Source: Nannochloris sp. 'desiccata'
Lineage: Eukaryota; Chlorophyta; Trebouxiophyceae; Chlorellales; Chlorellaceae
Direction of reading: 5' to 3'
NCBI GenBank assembly: GCA_019044685.2
Contig: JAGTXX020000001.1
Coordinates: 310,001 to 374,000, forward strand
DNA length: 64,000 nt
The notes below the pieces were generated by a model that saw only the letters and a program-made list of their open reading frames with translations, was not told the origin of the DNA and did not search any database. How positions within the stretch are numbered: the first letter of the stretch is position 1; every line of letters starts with the position of its first letter. Position numbers and translations under genes: made by a program. This document shows positions 1-8,796 of the stretch, one piece after another.

Positions 1-113
1 TTTAACGCAGCTCAACGCACCGAGTGAGCACCGCATACCCGTAAGTAGAATAATACCCTAGATTCTAACACGCATGTGCATTTTTATTCACGTTCAAGGG
101 GAGCATACCCGAA

Positions 114-3100
114 ATGACCAAACATTTTTCTTACGATTTTGCAATTTATAAAATCCCGCAGAAAACGCTTCTAGCAAGGCGCTGGGCACCAACCACAGTC
201 TGTCGAGGAGGTATTAATGGACGGCCTGCATCAGAAAATGCAGAAATGCGAAGCGACATTGGTAGAGCTGTGCACATTTCTAAAACAGCAGAGGCGACGG
301 GAGCACCCAGTCGCAGCTTGAGATGGCTTCATTCTCAAAGCGCCGAGCCTTCCACCAGCAGCACGACTAACCCCGCAGTTACTAAATCTATTCATGCTTC
401 TTCTACTAGTCCACAATACGCGCGGGGTATTCCTACAGGAATAGACTTGGCTTCAACATCAGCTGCCGCTACCCTTACTGCTGCCACTCGACCACCGCCC
501 CCAGCCAACCTACGCTTCTTCATGATGGGTGCAGCAGCAGCTGTATCGATCCATTACCTCGTTGATTTCATCGGAACTCTACCATTAGTCCGCTATTTGG
601 TGCGTCGCTTTATTTGGCAAGGCCGAGAAAATCAGCCTGAAGCCAATGCTGATGCAGCCGAGGGCAGTACTACAAGCAGCAGTAATTATACTGGTTTCGA
701 AGCTGATGAAGAAACCGTGGAATGGGTCAATATGTGCTGGAGAAAAGCTTGGAGAATCTACCAGCGTGGGTTAGAACGTTGGCTTGCTGGATTGTTACAG
801 CCCGTTCTTGATAACCTCGTAGCTGATGGCATGGTGCCACGATTTGTTCAAAGGCTACGCATAGCCGAGTTTACTCTAGACCATGAAGCACCTTATTTTA
901 GTAACATGCGGCGCAGAAATAGTAGAAAAGACTCAGATTTAACTGGAGTCGTGGATGTTCGGTACACAGGCGGTGCCCGAATGTTGCTGTTGATTGAATG
1001 CGGCACCGGCAAGTGGAGAGTGAAAGTACCAGTTATGGTCTCGGATATAGATTTAGAGTGTACTATGTGGGTGAAACTAAGGTTAGCACCCATGTGTCCT
1101 TACGTGGGGACTGTTTCTCTAGCCTTTGTAGGACCCCCAACTATCAAAGTGCAATTGTCGCCTTACAATCGAGTTCGATTAATGCGAATCCCTATATTAC
1201 AGCCTTTCTTATCGAAGCTATTTACAATAGATTTGCCTGGATTAATGACATTGCCAAATAGACTAGAGATTAATATCCCGCCAGCAGTGACTGCTGTGGC
1301 GGAAGCTGCCGTAGGCCGAGATGCCGTCATGAGGGCGGTAGCATCAGCGGTGCTCCAAGCAGATGCTTTAGAGCACGCCTTAATTAGTGCGTTACCTCTA
1401 GGCCCCCAAGGTGCAGCAGGGGGTATCTCTCTACCGGATTTATTCCAAGGAGAGCTTCAAGTCGTACTCAAAGAAGCGAGAAATTTGCCTGTTTGGGGAT
1501 TTCCCTGGCAATCTAACCCATATTGCCGTATTTTATTAGGTTCTCAAGCTGTACGATCCCGTAGAGATAGCGAAACCAGTCAAACTTCAAGTCACCGTGC
1601 TCCTGTATGGAACCAGGAATTCCAATTCTTAGTTGAAGATCCTACCGTCCAGACTCTAGACATATTAATAGGCGATAGCCCGATTACAGGCCGGACAGAA
1701 GTTGGTGGTGCTCGATTCCAGTTAGCAGACTTGCCGACAGATAGAAGCACCTTTGATGTGTGGTTACCGGTAGAAAGTAGCATGCCTGGTGAGAATACTC
1801 AAGGTGCTGTGCATCTAAGTTTAACTTATCGGCCTTTCCAAGATGATGACGCGGACAGCGGGTACAGGGAAGCTAAAGCCTGGGCGAGGGCTATTACCAG
1901 CCCACAAGACGAACTGGACAGCGATGGAAACCCAATGATGAGTCAAATTACTGATGTGAAATCTGCAGCTGATGCGAGTTCACGTGCTGCTGTTGCTGCC
2001 TCTGCGGCAGCAGCAGCGGTGGCGGTGACAAAAGCCGCAGCGGCAAGAGCCGCAGCGAGGTTGGCGAGGGCTGCTCGCGGGGAAGCTGCAGATCGAGAAG
2101 CTGCTGCAGCCAAGGTTGTGGCTGATAGAGAAAATGATAACGGTGCACCTTCTGGTGCTGATGAGAGTACCGATGATGATATACATGGAGGCAATGGCAC
2201 AGGGATCGGTAATGGCACAGGGATCGGCAATGGCAGCTCTACTAGTCCCTCTTTAATACTACCTCCACCGATTGAAATGAAACTCGTTGATGGAGGGAGC
2301 AGTGATACTGATGGTTCTAGCAACGGTAGTGGCAGTGCTACTACGAATGCTGCTGCCAGTGCTCCTCTAGATGTCTCAATGCTGCGCAAAATACCGGCGG
2401 CAACTGACCCGACGGCCCAAGAACAAGCAGTAGCTCAACTAGAGCAGATGGCAGCAACCATGCAGCAGCTTACCCAAGAGGTGAACGACCTCAATTCAAG
2501 TACTTCAAGAGTTCCTGGTGCAGATGCAGCTGCCGCAGAAGCAGCAGCAAAGGCGGTTGCAGCAGCGGAAGCAATGGCGGTGACGGCGGTGGTTGCTGGA
2601 GACGTGCGTGCTGCGAATGCTGCGCTGCAGGAAGCTGCTGCGGCGTTAGAAAAAACGGCAGTAAAACTTGCGAAGGAAAGAACAGCAGAAAACAATAGTA
2701 GAATTGCTAGTGAGCAGCAGCAGGAAGTAGCAGCAACAGCAACAACGGTAGTTGCCTCTCCTTCTCTTGCTCCTCATCCACCACACACGCCTGAAGAACG
2801 TGCTGCAGCAGCACTTGCTGCAGCGCAAGCGGCGGCAGCCGCTGCGGCTGCTGCGGTAGCAGCTGCGGCTGCAGAGGACCCTGCTTCTCATTCTGTGCTT
2901 CCTACCAATAACGGAGACGACGGGGTAAATTTCGGTATTGATACTGAGGACGATGACCCTATAGCCTCTCTTGCTGCTGATGCTATCCCTAGCGCCTCTC
3001 TAGATACCTCTTTCTCTACTAATGGAACAGCACATATCAGCACAGATGCTGACGATTCAGACCAACAACACCAAAAACAATCTTCTCAGACGTGGTGGAG

Positions 3101-3614
3101 TAGAGCACTACAATTGTTACCTGGAGTACCAGCTGCTCACGATTCGGCAGCTGATGCTGTAGCCGAAGCAGATGGGAGCGCTGCTGTTGCCGCTCCATCT
3201 AGCCCTTGGCCTCGCTATTCTTCTGGGAATAAGAAAAGCACCTCTACTAGTAGTAAGGAAGGTCAAGAGGGAGAAAAAGATAAAAACGGCAGCAGCGGTC
3301 TAGAGAATAAAAAGAAGAAGACGAAGAAGAGATCTGATACTAAAGAGCCATCTTCTGCTTCTCCTACTGCTTCTCTTGATGGCCCTGTAGGAGATATTAT
3401 CATCAGTCCTGACCTTCCTCTTGAAGAAATCGCTGCAGAGGTGCAAAAGTCTTGGAAAATGAGAGATGTCCATGTTGAGACGATGCTTCAAAAAGCGGTG
3501 GCCAGCCAACAAAGACGAAGTGAGAGACCGTGGTTGGTGATGACGTCTATTATGGCGACAGCGAGTGCTGTGTTATTGTCGATTGTGCTGTATAGATTAT
3601 ATAATGGACAGTAG
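114..3614 (+). CDS. NTMC2/synaptotagmin-like SMP-C2 membrane tether
   Basis: Single-exon gene for 1166 residues. A hydrophobic segment lies at about 133-163, followed by an SMP-like lipid-binding region (about 195-440, starting near EADEETVEWVN) and one C2 domain (about 446-570, GELQVVLKEARNLPVWG). This order matches plant NTMC2/synaptotagmin proteins, which tether membranes at ER contact sites and move lipids. C2 loop 1 reads SNPYC where calcium-binding C2 domains have SDPYV, so calcium binding is doubtful. Residues about 610-1000 are low-complexity and Ala-rich, then a Lys-rich stretch, and the protein ends in a second hydrophobic segment (WLVMTSIMATASAVLL), which is unusual for the family. 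The start at 114 is the first in-frame ATG after an upstream stop. The N-terminus is Ser/Arg-rich and could be an organelle transit peptide. The SMP assignment is by pattern, not by profile search. Confidence 0.75.
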   Translation: MTKHFSYDFAIYKIPQKTLLARRWAPTTVCRGGINGRPASENAEMRSDIGRAVHISKTAEATGAPSRSLRWLHSQSAEPSTSSTTNPAVTKSIHASSTSPQYARGIPTGIDLASTSAAATLTAATRPPPPANLRFFMMGAAAAVSIHYLVDFIGTLPLVRYLVRRFIWQGRENQPEANADAAEGSTTSSSNYTGFEADEETVEWVNMCWRKAWRIYQRGLERWLAGLLQPVLDNLVADGMVPRFVQRLRIAEFTLDHEAPYFSNMRRRNSRKDSDLTGVVDVRYTGGARMLLLIECGTGKWRVKVPVMVSDIDLECTMWVKLRLAPMCPYVGTVSLAFVGPPTIKVQLSPYNRVRLMRIPILQPFLSKLFTIDLPGLMTLPNRLEINIPPAVTAVAEAAVGRDAVMRAVASAVLQADALEHALISALPLGPQGAAGGISLPDLFQGELQVVLKEARNLPVWGFPWQSNPYCRILLGSQAVRSRRDSETSQTSSHRAPVWNQEFQFLVEDPTVQTLDILIGDSPITGRTEVGGARFQLADLPTDRSTFDVWLPVESSMPGENTQGAVHLSLTYRPFQDDDADSGYREAKAWARAITSPQDELDSDGNPMMSQITDVKSAADASSRAAVAASAAAAAVAVTKAAAARAAARLARAARGEAADREAAAAKVVADRENDNGAPSGADESTDDDIHGGNGTGIGNGTGIGNGSSTSPSLILPPPIEMKLVDGGSSDTDGSSNGSGSATTNAAASAPLDVSMLRKIPAATDPTAQEQAVAQLEQMAATMQQLTQEVNDLNSSTSRVPGADAAAAEAAAKAVAAAEAMAVTAVVAGDVRAANAALQEAAAALEKTAVKLAKERTAENNSRIASEQQQEVAATATTVVASPSLAPHPPHTPEERAAAALAAAQAAAAAAAAAVAAAAAEDPASHSVLPTNNGDDGVNFGIDTEDDDPIASLAADAIPSASLDTSFSTNGTAHISTDADDSDQQHQKQSSQTWWSRALQLLPGVPAAHDSAADAVAEADGSAAVAAPSSPWPRYSSGNKKSTSTSSKEGQEGEKDKNGSSGLENKKKKTKKRSDTKEPSSASPTASLDGPVGDIIISPDLPLEEIAAEVQKSWKMRDVHVETMLQKAVASQQRRSERPWLVMTSIMATASAVLLSIVLYRLYNGQ

Positions 3615-3984
3615 TCCTGCTGGCTGTTTTAAATACGAGTGCGAGAGAGAGAGGAGATGCCTTGGGATAGAGTTGATGGAGACGGTGGGCTCAATTTTTT
3701 TGTTAGTTTCAACTTTTTTATTAATGTTTTGCTATTAAAAAGTACATGCATGTCTTTGGTAGCAAGCACATATATACGCATTCTAATCTTTTATTTGTTG
3801 TTGTTTTTCCTTTCGAAATTTCTTCTTAGTTTGCTCGCAGTCCATAAACTGAATCAAATAATCCCCAAGTACGAATAATCATATAAGACGACGTAACGAT
3901 TTTCCCTATTATCTTATCCCTATTAATGTTTTCTACTCTATTAAGTGATTGATCTACAGCAGCATACATGGTTGTAAAAATGAT
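3615..3984. other. AT-rich intergenic stretch between convergent genes
   Basis: This 370-bp stretch separates two convergent stop codons. It is T-rich and should hold both 3' untranslated regions. No gene or structured element was seen. Confidence 0.5.
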
Positions 3985-4602
3985 TTAAAAAGTTCTTCCA
4001 AGGCTAGGGCCATAATACGATGCCAAGCTTGTCCCCTCTCCTCCAGCGGTAACATCTGAACCCTTTAAAGCAGCACGCTGTCGGGTGCCTTTCACCTGTT
4101 CCTGGGCTGAAAAGACCCTCGCAGCAAGTGCTGGACCGTGGCCCCATCCAATTTCTTGTGAGCTTGTTAGCGGAATCGATGAAGCTGCATCGGGTGTACC
4201 ACTACTGGCAGCTAGCAAGCCTTTTTTCCTCGCAGCCAATAATCTTGCTCTGGAGTTGAATAACGTCCGTTTTGGGTATATAACACCGTTTTGGATCTTC
4301 ATCTCTTCCATTTTCAATAGCGAAGCGCTAAATTCTTGCCAACTGATAAGGCTGGAAGCATCAAGGCAGAAACACTGCGCAAACATCGCGAGCTCTTTTG
4401 CCTCGAGCGGTCGTCTTAAAGTTTTCTCCACACATTTTACTATATCTTGCCTTAATATGTGGTGAGGGACGTTGATGTGAAGTTCTGGAGCGTCACGAGC
4501 TGCGAGAGAAGAGAAATGAGCAAAGGAAGTGGAGGCAGCTGCCACGACGGCCTCGGGGGTTGTTGGGGTAGCTGATTCTTCTATCAAAGGAGGTATCGCC
4601 AT
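3985..4602 (-). CDS. Unknown protein with an EF-hand-like helix, possibly cilium-related
   Basis: About 205 residues from the ATG at 4602, whose context (AAACATGG) is better than that of an in-frame ATG 75 bases upstream at 4677. The protein starts MAIPPLIEES, has a helical middle with an EF-hand-like segment (WQEFSASLLKM), and a basic, low-complexity C-terminal third ending SYYGPSLGRTF. The layout resembles small axoneme-associated proteins of flagellated algae, but this is an impression and no family was identified. The frame is intact and codon use is ordinary, so it is likely a real gene. It converges with the NTMC2-like gene. Confidence 0.55.
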   Translation of the reverse strand: MAIPPLIEESATPTTPEAVVAAASTSFAHFSSLAARDAPELHINVPHHILRQDIVKCVEKTLRRPLEAKELAMFAQCFCLDASSLISWQEFSASLLKMEEMKIQNGVIYPKRTLFNSRARLLAARKKGLLAASSGTPDAASSIPLTSSQEIGWGHGPALAARVFSAQEQVKGTRQRAALKGSDVTAGGEGTSLASYYGPSLGRTF

Positions 4603-4710
4603 GTTTAATGAGCTTTCATGAACTACAAGAGTTATATTATAGTGTGAAAAGGGCAGAGAAACCAAGAATTTGTACATTTATACCTTTCCTGTTCAGTTTC
4701 GACTGGTGGG

Positions 4711-4737
4711 CTGGTCAACTGGTCAACTGGTCAACTG
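4711..4737. repeat. 8-bp tandem repeat CTGGTCAA, 3.4 copies
   Basis: Three perfect CTGGTCAA units plus CTG lie head to tail, about 35 bp upstream of the 3985-4677 reading frame. It may be a simple satellite or a promoter element. Confidence 0.8.
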
Positions 4738-5100
4738 TTAGGATTTGAAAACGGATTTGGGGGCTCCTAGGGTTGTGCCTCGATCTCTAGGCAAATTTTA
4801 TGCAACTTGCATAAAAGCTCAAGCAGCTCAATTTTGAGCTGTAAACGAACTCCAAGCCTGGTAAAGAATATACATCATCTATTGGGTGTGTATATGCGGT
4901 AAGGCAACTTTTAAACCATCGAAATATTCTAAGACAGGAGTTGCATTTTGCATCGAGATTAAGTTTGCACCAAAAACTTTTTGAAAAAGTCAAAAAGCTG
5001 TCTAGTAGTCATTAATGAGTCGAGGCAAACCAGCCGAACAAGAAGAGCGTAAGTAAAGCACCCTCCACCACGTATTCTCTTATGAAGAATTATTAAGTCA

Positions 5101-5202
5101 TTAAGTTTATAATACAGAGCGAGCTTACAAGAAGCAACTTGCTGTAAATTGACGCAGCAAGCTGCGTAGGTTCTTTAATATAATTCTATTTAACTTGTTG
5201 GC
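5101..5202 (+). repeat. Left copy of a ~100-bp imperfect direct repeat
   Basis: This segment aligns with 6343-6453 at roughly 80% identity by eye, with shared blocks such as AGCTTACAA, GCAACTT and GGCTGCGTAG or close variants. The two copies bracket the broken sulfotransferase-like gene. It may be the 3' flank of a lost upstream gene copy or the end of a mobile cassette. Confidence 0.7.
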
Positions 5203-5276
5203 GATTTGGAGCCAACAACTAGAGCCTAGTGGAATCAAGAGACTTGATTAGAGTCAATTAAACGGTTTCGATTACG

Positions 5277-6215
5277 ATGGTATCCCAAAATTGTGAATAT
5301 ATGAAGGGCACAGGTGCCGCTGTAAAAAAGACGTTGAGCTCTGTCTCTCTGGTTTTCACTGCCGTGATTATCCTCTCAGCTGCAGTCATGACCTCTAGCC
5401 TTGGACGTCCACAATATGCAGCTAGAGTATATAGTGTGAAAGACAGCACCATTTATGGACACGTCCATATGGCAAAAACTGCAGGACCAACATTAAATGG
5501 TGAGCTTGCAGCCAGATTTGAACGTGTCTGTGGGCATAAAGGGTAATCGTACGATTTCTATCAAGCGACCTTAAGACAAAATGAAACCGACTGGAAATCT
5601 CCTGACAAAACTTTAGGATACAGCAGAATGAGAGTCCCCAGCAACGTAATGAATGAAATAGGCTACGAAAATTGCGATTATGTGAGTCATGAGACGGGGT
5701 GGCAGTTCTGGCCAGATACGTTTCAAAACTGGGATGTGCCTATCGAGTTGCATATCCCATGTAGAGATCCTATCGGACACCTTATGTCCATGTGCAATTA
5801 CAGACGTATAACATTTAACTGCAGTCGGGAGATTATTCCAGAAGTAAACCGGTGTTTGCTGCAGATGGACCGGTTTTCCATGGATCTCGTTGATTCGTAT
5901 ACAAACATTCATGCTAAATGCTTCCCAAGTAATGCAATAAATGAGTACCTGGATTACATGGATGGCCGCCTACAGCGCCGAAAAAAAGAGGTAGAATATC
6001 TTTTCCGAGCCACAAATAAGCCAAGGACCCCAGAAAGCGAATGTATCTGGAATGATAAAGTGGTCTTTGAGAATGCGAAAAAGTACCTGTTATCGAAATT
6101 TGATTACTACCAATATTGCGACAGCTGTATTGGCTCAAAAGATGATTTATTGAGAAAGCAATGGGGTGCCAGCATTCTCGGCCGGTTTTACTCCCGGGAG
6201 GGCGATTTGGAGTAG
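5277..6215 (+). pseudogene. Sulfotransferase-like type II membrane protein broken by an in-frame stop
   Basis: One frame runs 313 codons but codon 90 (5544-5546) is TAA. Before it come a short cytoplasmic leader, a membrane segment (about 20-41) and a HVHMAKTAGPTLN motif that resembles the 5'-phosphosulfate loop (HIPKTAGT-type) of membrane carbohydrate sulfotransferases. After it the frame continues as SYDFYQA and onward, with CRDPIGHLMSMCN resembling the 3'-phosphate-binding RDP motif and several conserved-looking Cys and Trp residues. Continuity of sense on both sides of the stop suggests a recent nonsense change, a sequencing error, or readthrough. If intact it would be a Golgi enzyme acting on glycans. 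I recall similar uncharacterised proteins in marine microalgae but cannot verify this. It is flanked by direct repeats at 5101-5202 and 6343-6453. Confidence 0.6.
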
Positions 6216-6342
6216 AATCGGCGGCAAAAGAAGCACCACTGTATATGGCACGTAATAGTGCACTAATAGAAGCATATATGCTTAATAATTGGTTTCATCT
6301 TGTAGTATTTTTACCTAGAAGATCTTGGGACAGGGTAAGCAA

Positions 6343-6453
6343 TTTAGTTTATCATACAGGGTGAGGTCAGCTTACAAAGAGCAACTTATTGTAGATTGAG
6401 GCAGCAGGCTGCGTAGTTTTTGTGTAATAGGTTTTCTATTCGACTGGGTTGTC
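6343..6453 (+). repeat. Right copy of the ~100-bp imperfect direct repeat
   Basis: Partner of 5101-5202, in the same orientation and about 1.24 kb apart. It begins about 130 bp after the stop of the sulfotransferase-like gene. Confidence 0.7.
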
Positions 6454-7506
6454 TAGACCAAAACTTGCGCTAGTATAGGGAGATAGTGGGCACAGAAGAG
6501 CATGGCAACGCAGACATCAGGGTTAATGGGAATGTACCTATAAAGCAGTATGGGAGAAGGTGAGAGCCATTCCAGGTTTGTAAGCGCGAGTTTTGATTCG
6601 TAGAGCTGGTAGAAGGAACTCGGCCTGTTGTAGGACTATTTGGGTGTGGGTCTGGCAACCCAAAACAGCCAGAAAGCTCCTTTTTAGCAAAGCGGGGTAG
6701 TTCTCAGAGCAAAAACATAAGGGAAAAACGAAAAGGATGCACTGCGAAGTCACAGCGCCTGCAGAAAAATATGTTGCCGTAGCTCGCCTAAAATAAAACT
6801 TGTATACGACATGCCAGCGCATCAAAAATAAAAGAACGTTTGGCTGATTTGCAATGCTAGTTATAAGAAATTTTTAGAAGAGGTAGAGGAATAATGGAAG
6901 TTTCTCTTTCTCTGGGCTAGCTAGAGAGTAACAGAGCGCTGTTTTGAAGCTGAATCATCTCTTTCCGCTGTATTAAAAAGGCCACCGCGTAAACGCTGAT
7001 CGCTAGTAGTAGTGAAGTGGGTAACCTCGTCAAGCAGCAAAAATATCTAATCTGATTAAGCCGCGTAGCCACCTTACCAGGGGAGCTAGTGTGGTTGATA
7101 CGTCGTAAACGAGCTCCAACAAGGTTGTTGGCGCCGCTCCGCAATTCCGCAACACCCAAGCGGCCAAACGTAGCCCACCGAGAAGCATCCCTTTCACCAA
7201 TCCTTTAGGTAACTGTGGATCACAAGGTTCTTAGATTCTTCTTTGGCTTTCTGAGAAAGTTTCTCCTCAAGAACTGCTGAAACTCTGTCGGGGGGTTTCC
7301 CGTCGGTTGTGAAGGCGCACTCGTCAGAAGACACATATTTAGAACCTAAATGATCTGCAGCTACAGAGAGTCCTGTATTGTTTCTTTATACGCCTAATTT
7401 CTTGCGTACTACGGTATCATACATAGTGGAATAGAAAAATACGAAAGAAAGATCTGCCAATGGCGACGATTCCGTGGAGATATAATAAAAATTCTACCTC
7501 CATTCC

Positions 7507-7514
7507 TATAAAAG
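7507..7514 (+). promoter_or_regulatory. TATA-like box
   Basis: TATAAAAG lies 18 bp before the ATG at 7533. This is close, so a very short leader or a coincidental match are both possible. Confidence 0.35.
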
Positions 7515-7532
7515 CATATTTATTTTGGTAGG

Positions 7533-8301
7533 ATGCGTCTGAAAAACACCTACTTTCTCTTGCGGTGAGTAGTTAAAAGACAATTATTAAAATATTTAAA
7601 TTGTCTGTTCCGAACCGAGTCGGGTTCAGGCTCCTTTCGATGAAAACACCCATCTGTTCCATCCCGTTTTAAGAATTGTCTACTCTACATCCCCTCGTAA
7701 CTTGTGCAGCCATGGTCACTCCAACGCAAATGCCCAAGACGTTATAATCAGTTCAATGGATGAAGGCTGTGACCCAAAATGGGGTCTCTCAGACCTCGGG
7801 AGACAACAAGCAGACGCATCAGGAGAAGCTCTTGTCGAAACCCTTGACGGATCATTCGATCCTGACCGGTTTCTTGTCTATACCTCCCCTTTTTCACGAA
7901 CGGTGGAAACCGCATTGCAAGCGGGACGCCATCTGGAAGTAGGTTTCAAGGACTCGCGATGGGCTAAAGCACCTGAGCTTGCTGAGCGATATTTTGGAGA
8001 GTATGACCAGAAATCTACCTCGCATTATAATGATGTTTGGGTGAATGATGAGAAGGATACAGCGATAAAACCAGCTGGTGGTGGGGAGAGCGTAGAAGAC
8101 GTCGTGAGGCGAGTAAAGGCTTTCATAGACTCAATTGAAGAGCGGAGAAGGGGGTTTACGATACTGATAGTCTCCCATGGGGATGCACTGTCGATTTTAG
8201 CTGCGGTTTTGCTTGGAACGGACTTAAAAAAGCATAGAGAACACGGTCTGGGTAATTGTGCTTTTTTGAAAGTTCCTGCCAATGCTGCGGTGTTGGACTG
8301 A
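7533..8301 (+). CDS. Phosphoglycerate-mutase-like histidine phosphatase
   Basis: Two exons, 7533-7564 and 7710-8301, join to 207 residues. The 145-bp intron (GTGAGT...GTGCAG) splits the catalytic Arg codon. Joining gives MRLKNTYFLLRHGHSNAN, which carries the RHG signature with the phosphohistidine at residue 12. The second conserved Arg is in SPFSRTVET and the second catalytic His is in VSHGDAL near the C-terminus. This is the histidine phosphatase clan, branch 1, which includes cofactor-dependent phosphoglycerate mutases and many broad phosphatases. The length fits a phosphatase or sugar-phosphate phosphatase better than a glycolytic mutase, which is longer. No targeting peptide is visible, so it is probably cytosolic. 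The substrate is unknown. Its 3' end faces the LRR gene 495 bp away. Confidence 0.85.
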
Positions 8302-8796
8302 ATAACTCGAGTATATATATATTCAAGTGTGCTAAAGTTGTCTAAAGTGGTGTTTTAAGATCATATGATGTAGTAGGAAGAACAAACACGACAAAGGGTA
8401 CAAAGAGGGTTTATCCCAGTTCCCAGTTTGTAGACAAGGGAAGCTGGAGTAGAAGGGGGATAAACGAAGAAACAACAGCAGCAAATAAATTAGAATCGAA
8501 GGAAGGTTGTTTAAAGAGGGACAGCCAACCAACAACAGAGAAGCGTTCGAACGATTGACGACAGTAAATAGGAGTAGAAAAGTAAAAAAAAAAAAGAGGG
8601 AAAGGAAATAAATCATCTAGTAATAATGACAGGTAGAAAAAGAAGAAGAAAAGAAAGTTCCTTTTTTCTTTAGAATCTTCTTTATCACCTAGAGAGGGCA
8701 GACACAAAACACTTTTCAGTAGTCTTTAAAACCAGGTAGAATTAATTATTTGATTATAGTAAAAATCACTTTATTACCATACATTTCCATTTTTCT
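8302..8796. other. Purine-rich stretch between convergent genes
   Basis: The plus strand from about 8430 to 8690 is strongly A/G-rich with several A runs. It should contain the 3' untranslated regions of both flanking genes. No gene was seen. Confidence 0.5.

Larger units (their letters stand above)
4678..5276. other. Intergenic region with a short tandem repeat and a dispersed repeat
   Basis: No gene is supported. It holds an 8-bp tandem repeat at 4711-4737 and, at 5101-5202, the first copy of a ~100-bp repeat that recurs beyond the following gene. Confidence 0.5.
6216..7532. other. Intergenic region, 1.3 kb, mostly without recognised content
   Basis: It holds the right repeat copy at 6343-6453. 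Several short open frames on both strands (for example around 6917-7159) have no recognisable motif or splice support. No tRNA-like fold was noticed. The last ~200 bp are the promoter of the next gene. Confidence 0.45.

Noticed and set aside
3639..3878. 79-codon open frame after the NTMC2-like gene
   Set aside because: It is Phe/Leu-rich from T-rich DNA and lies in the 3' region; no motif.
5544..5546. Reassigned TAA codon (alternative genetic code)
   Set aside because: Other intact genes here end in TAA (CYC1, DUF3140), and no other gene needs TAA read as sense.
6917..7159. Possible minus-strand gene in the 6.2-7.5 kb gap
   Set aside because: Two overlapping frames look equally open, and neither has motifs, a good start or splice sites.
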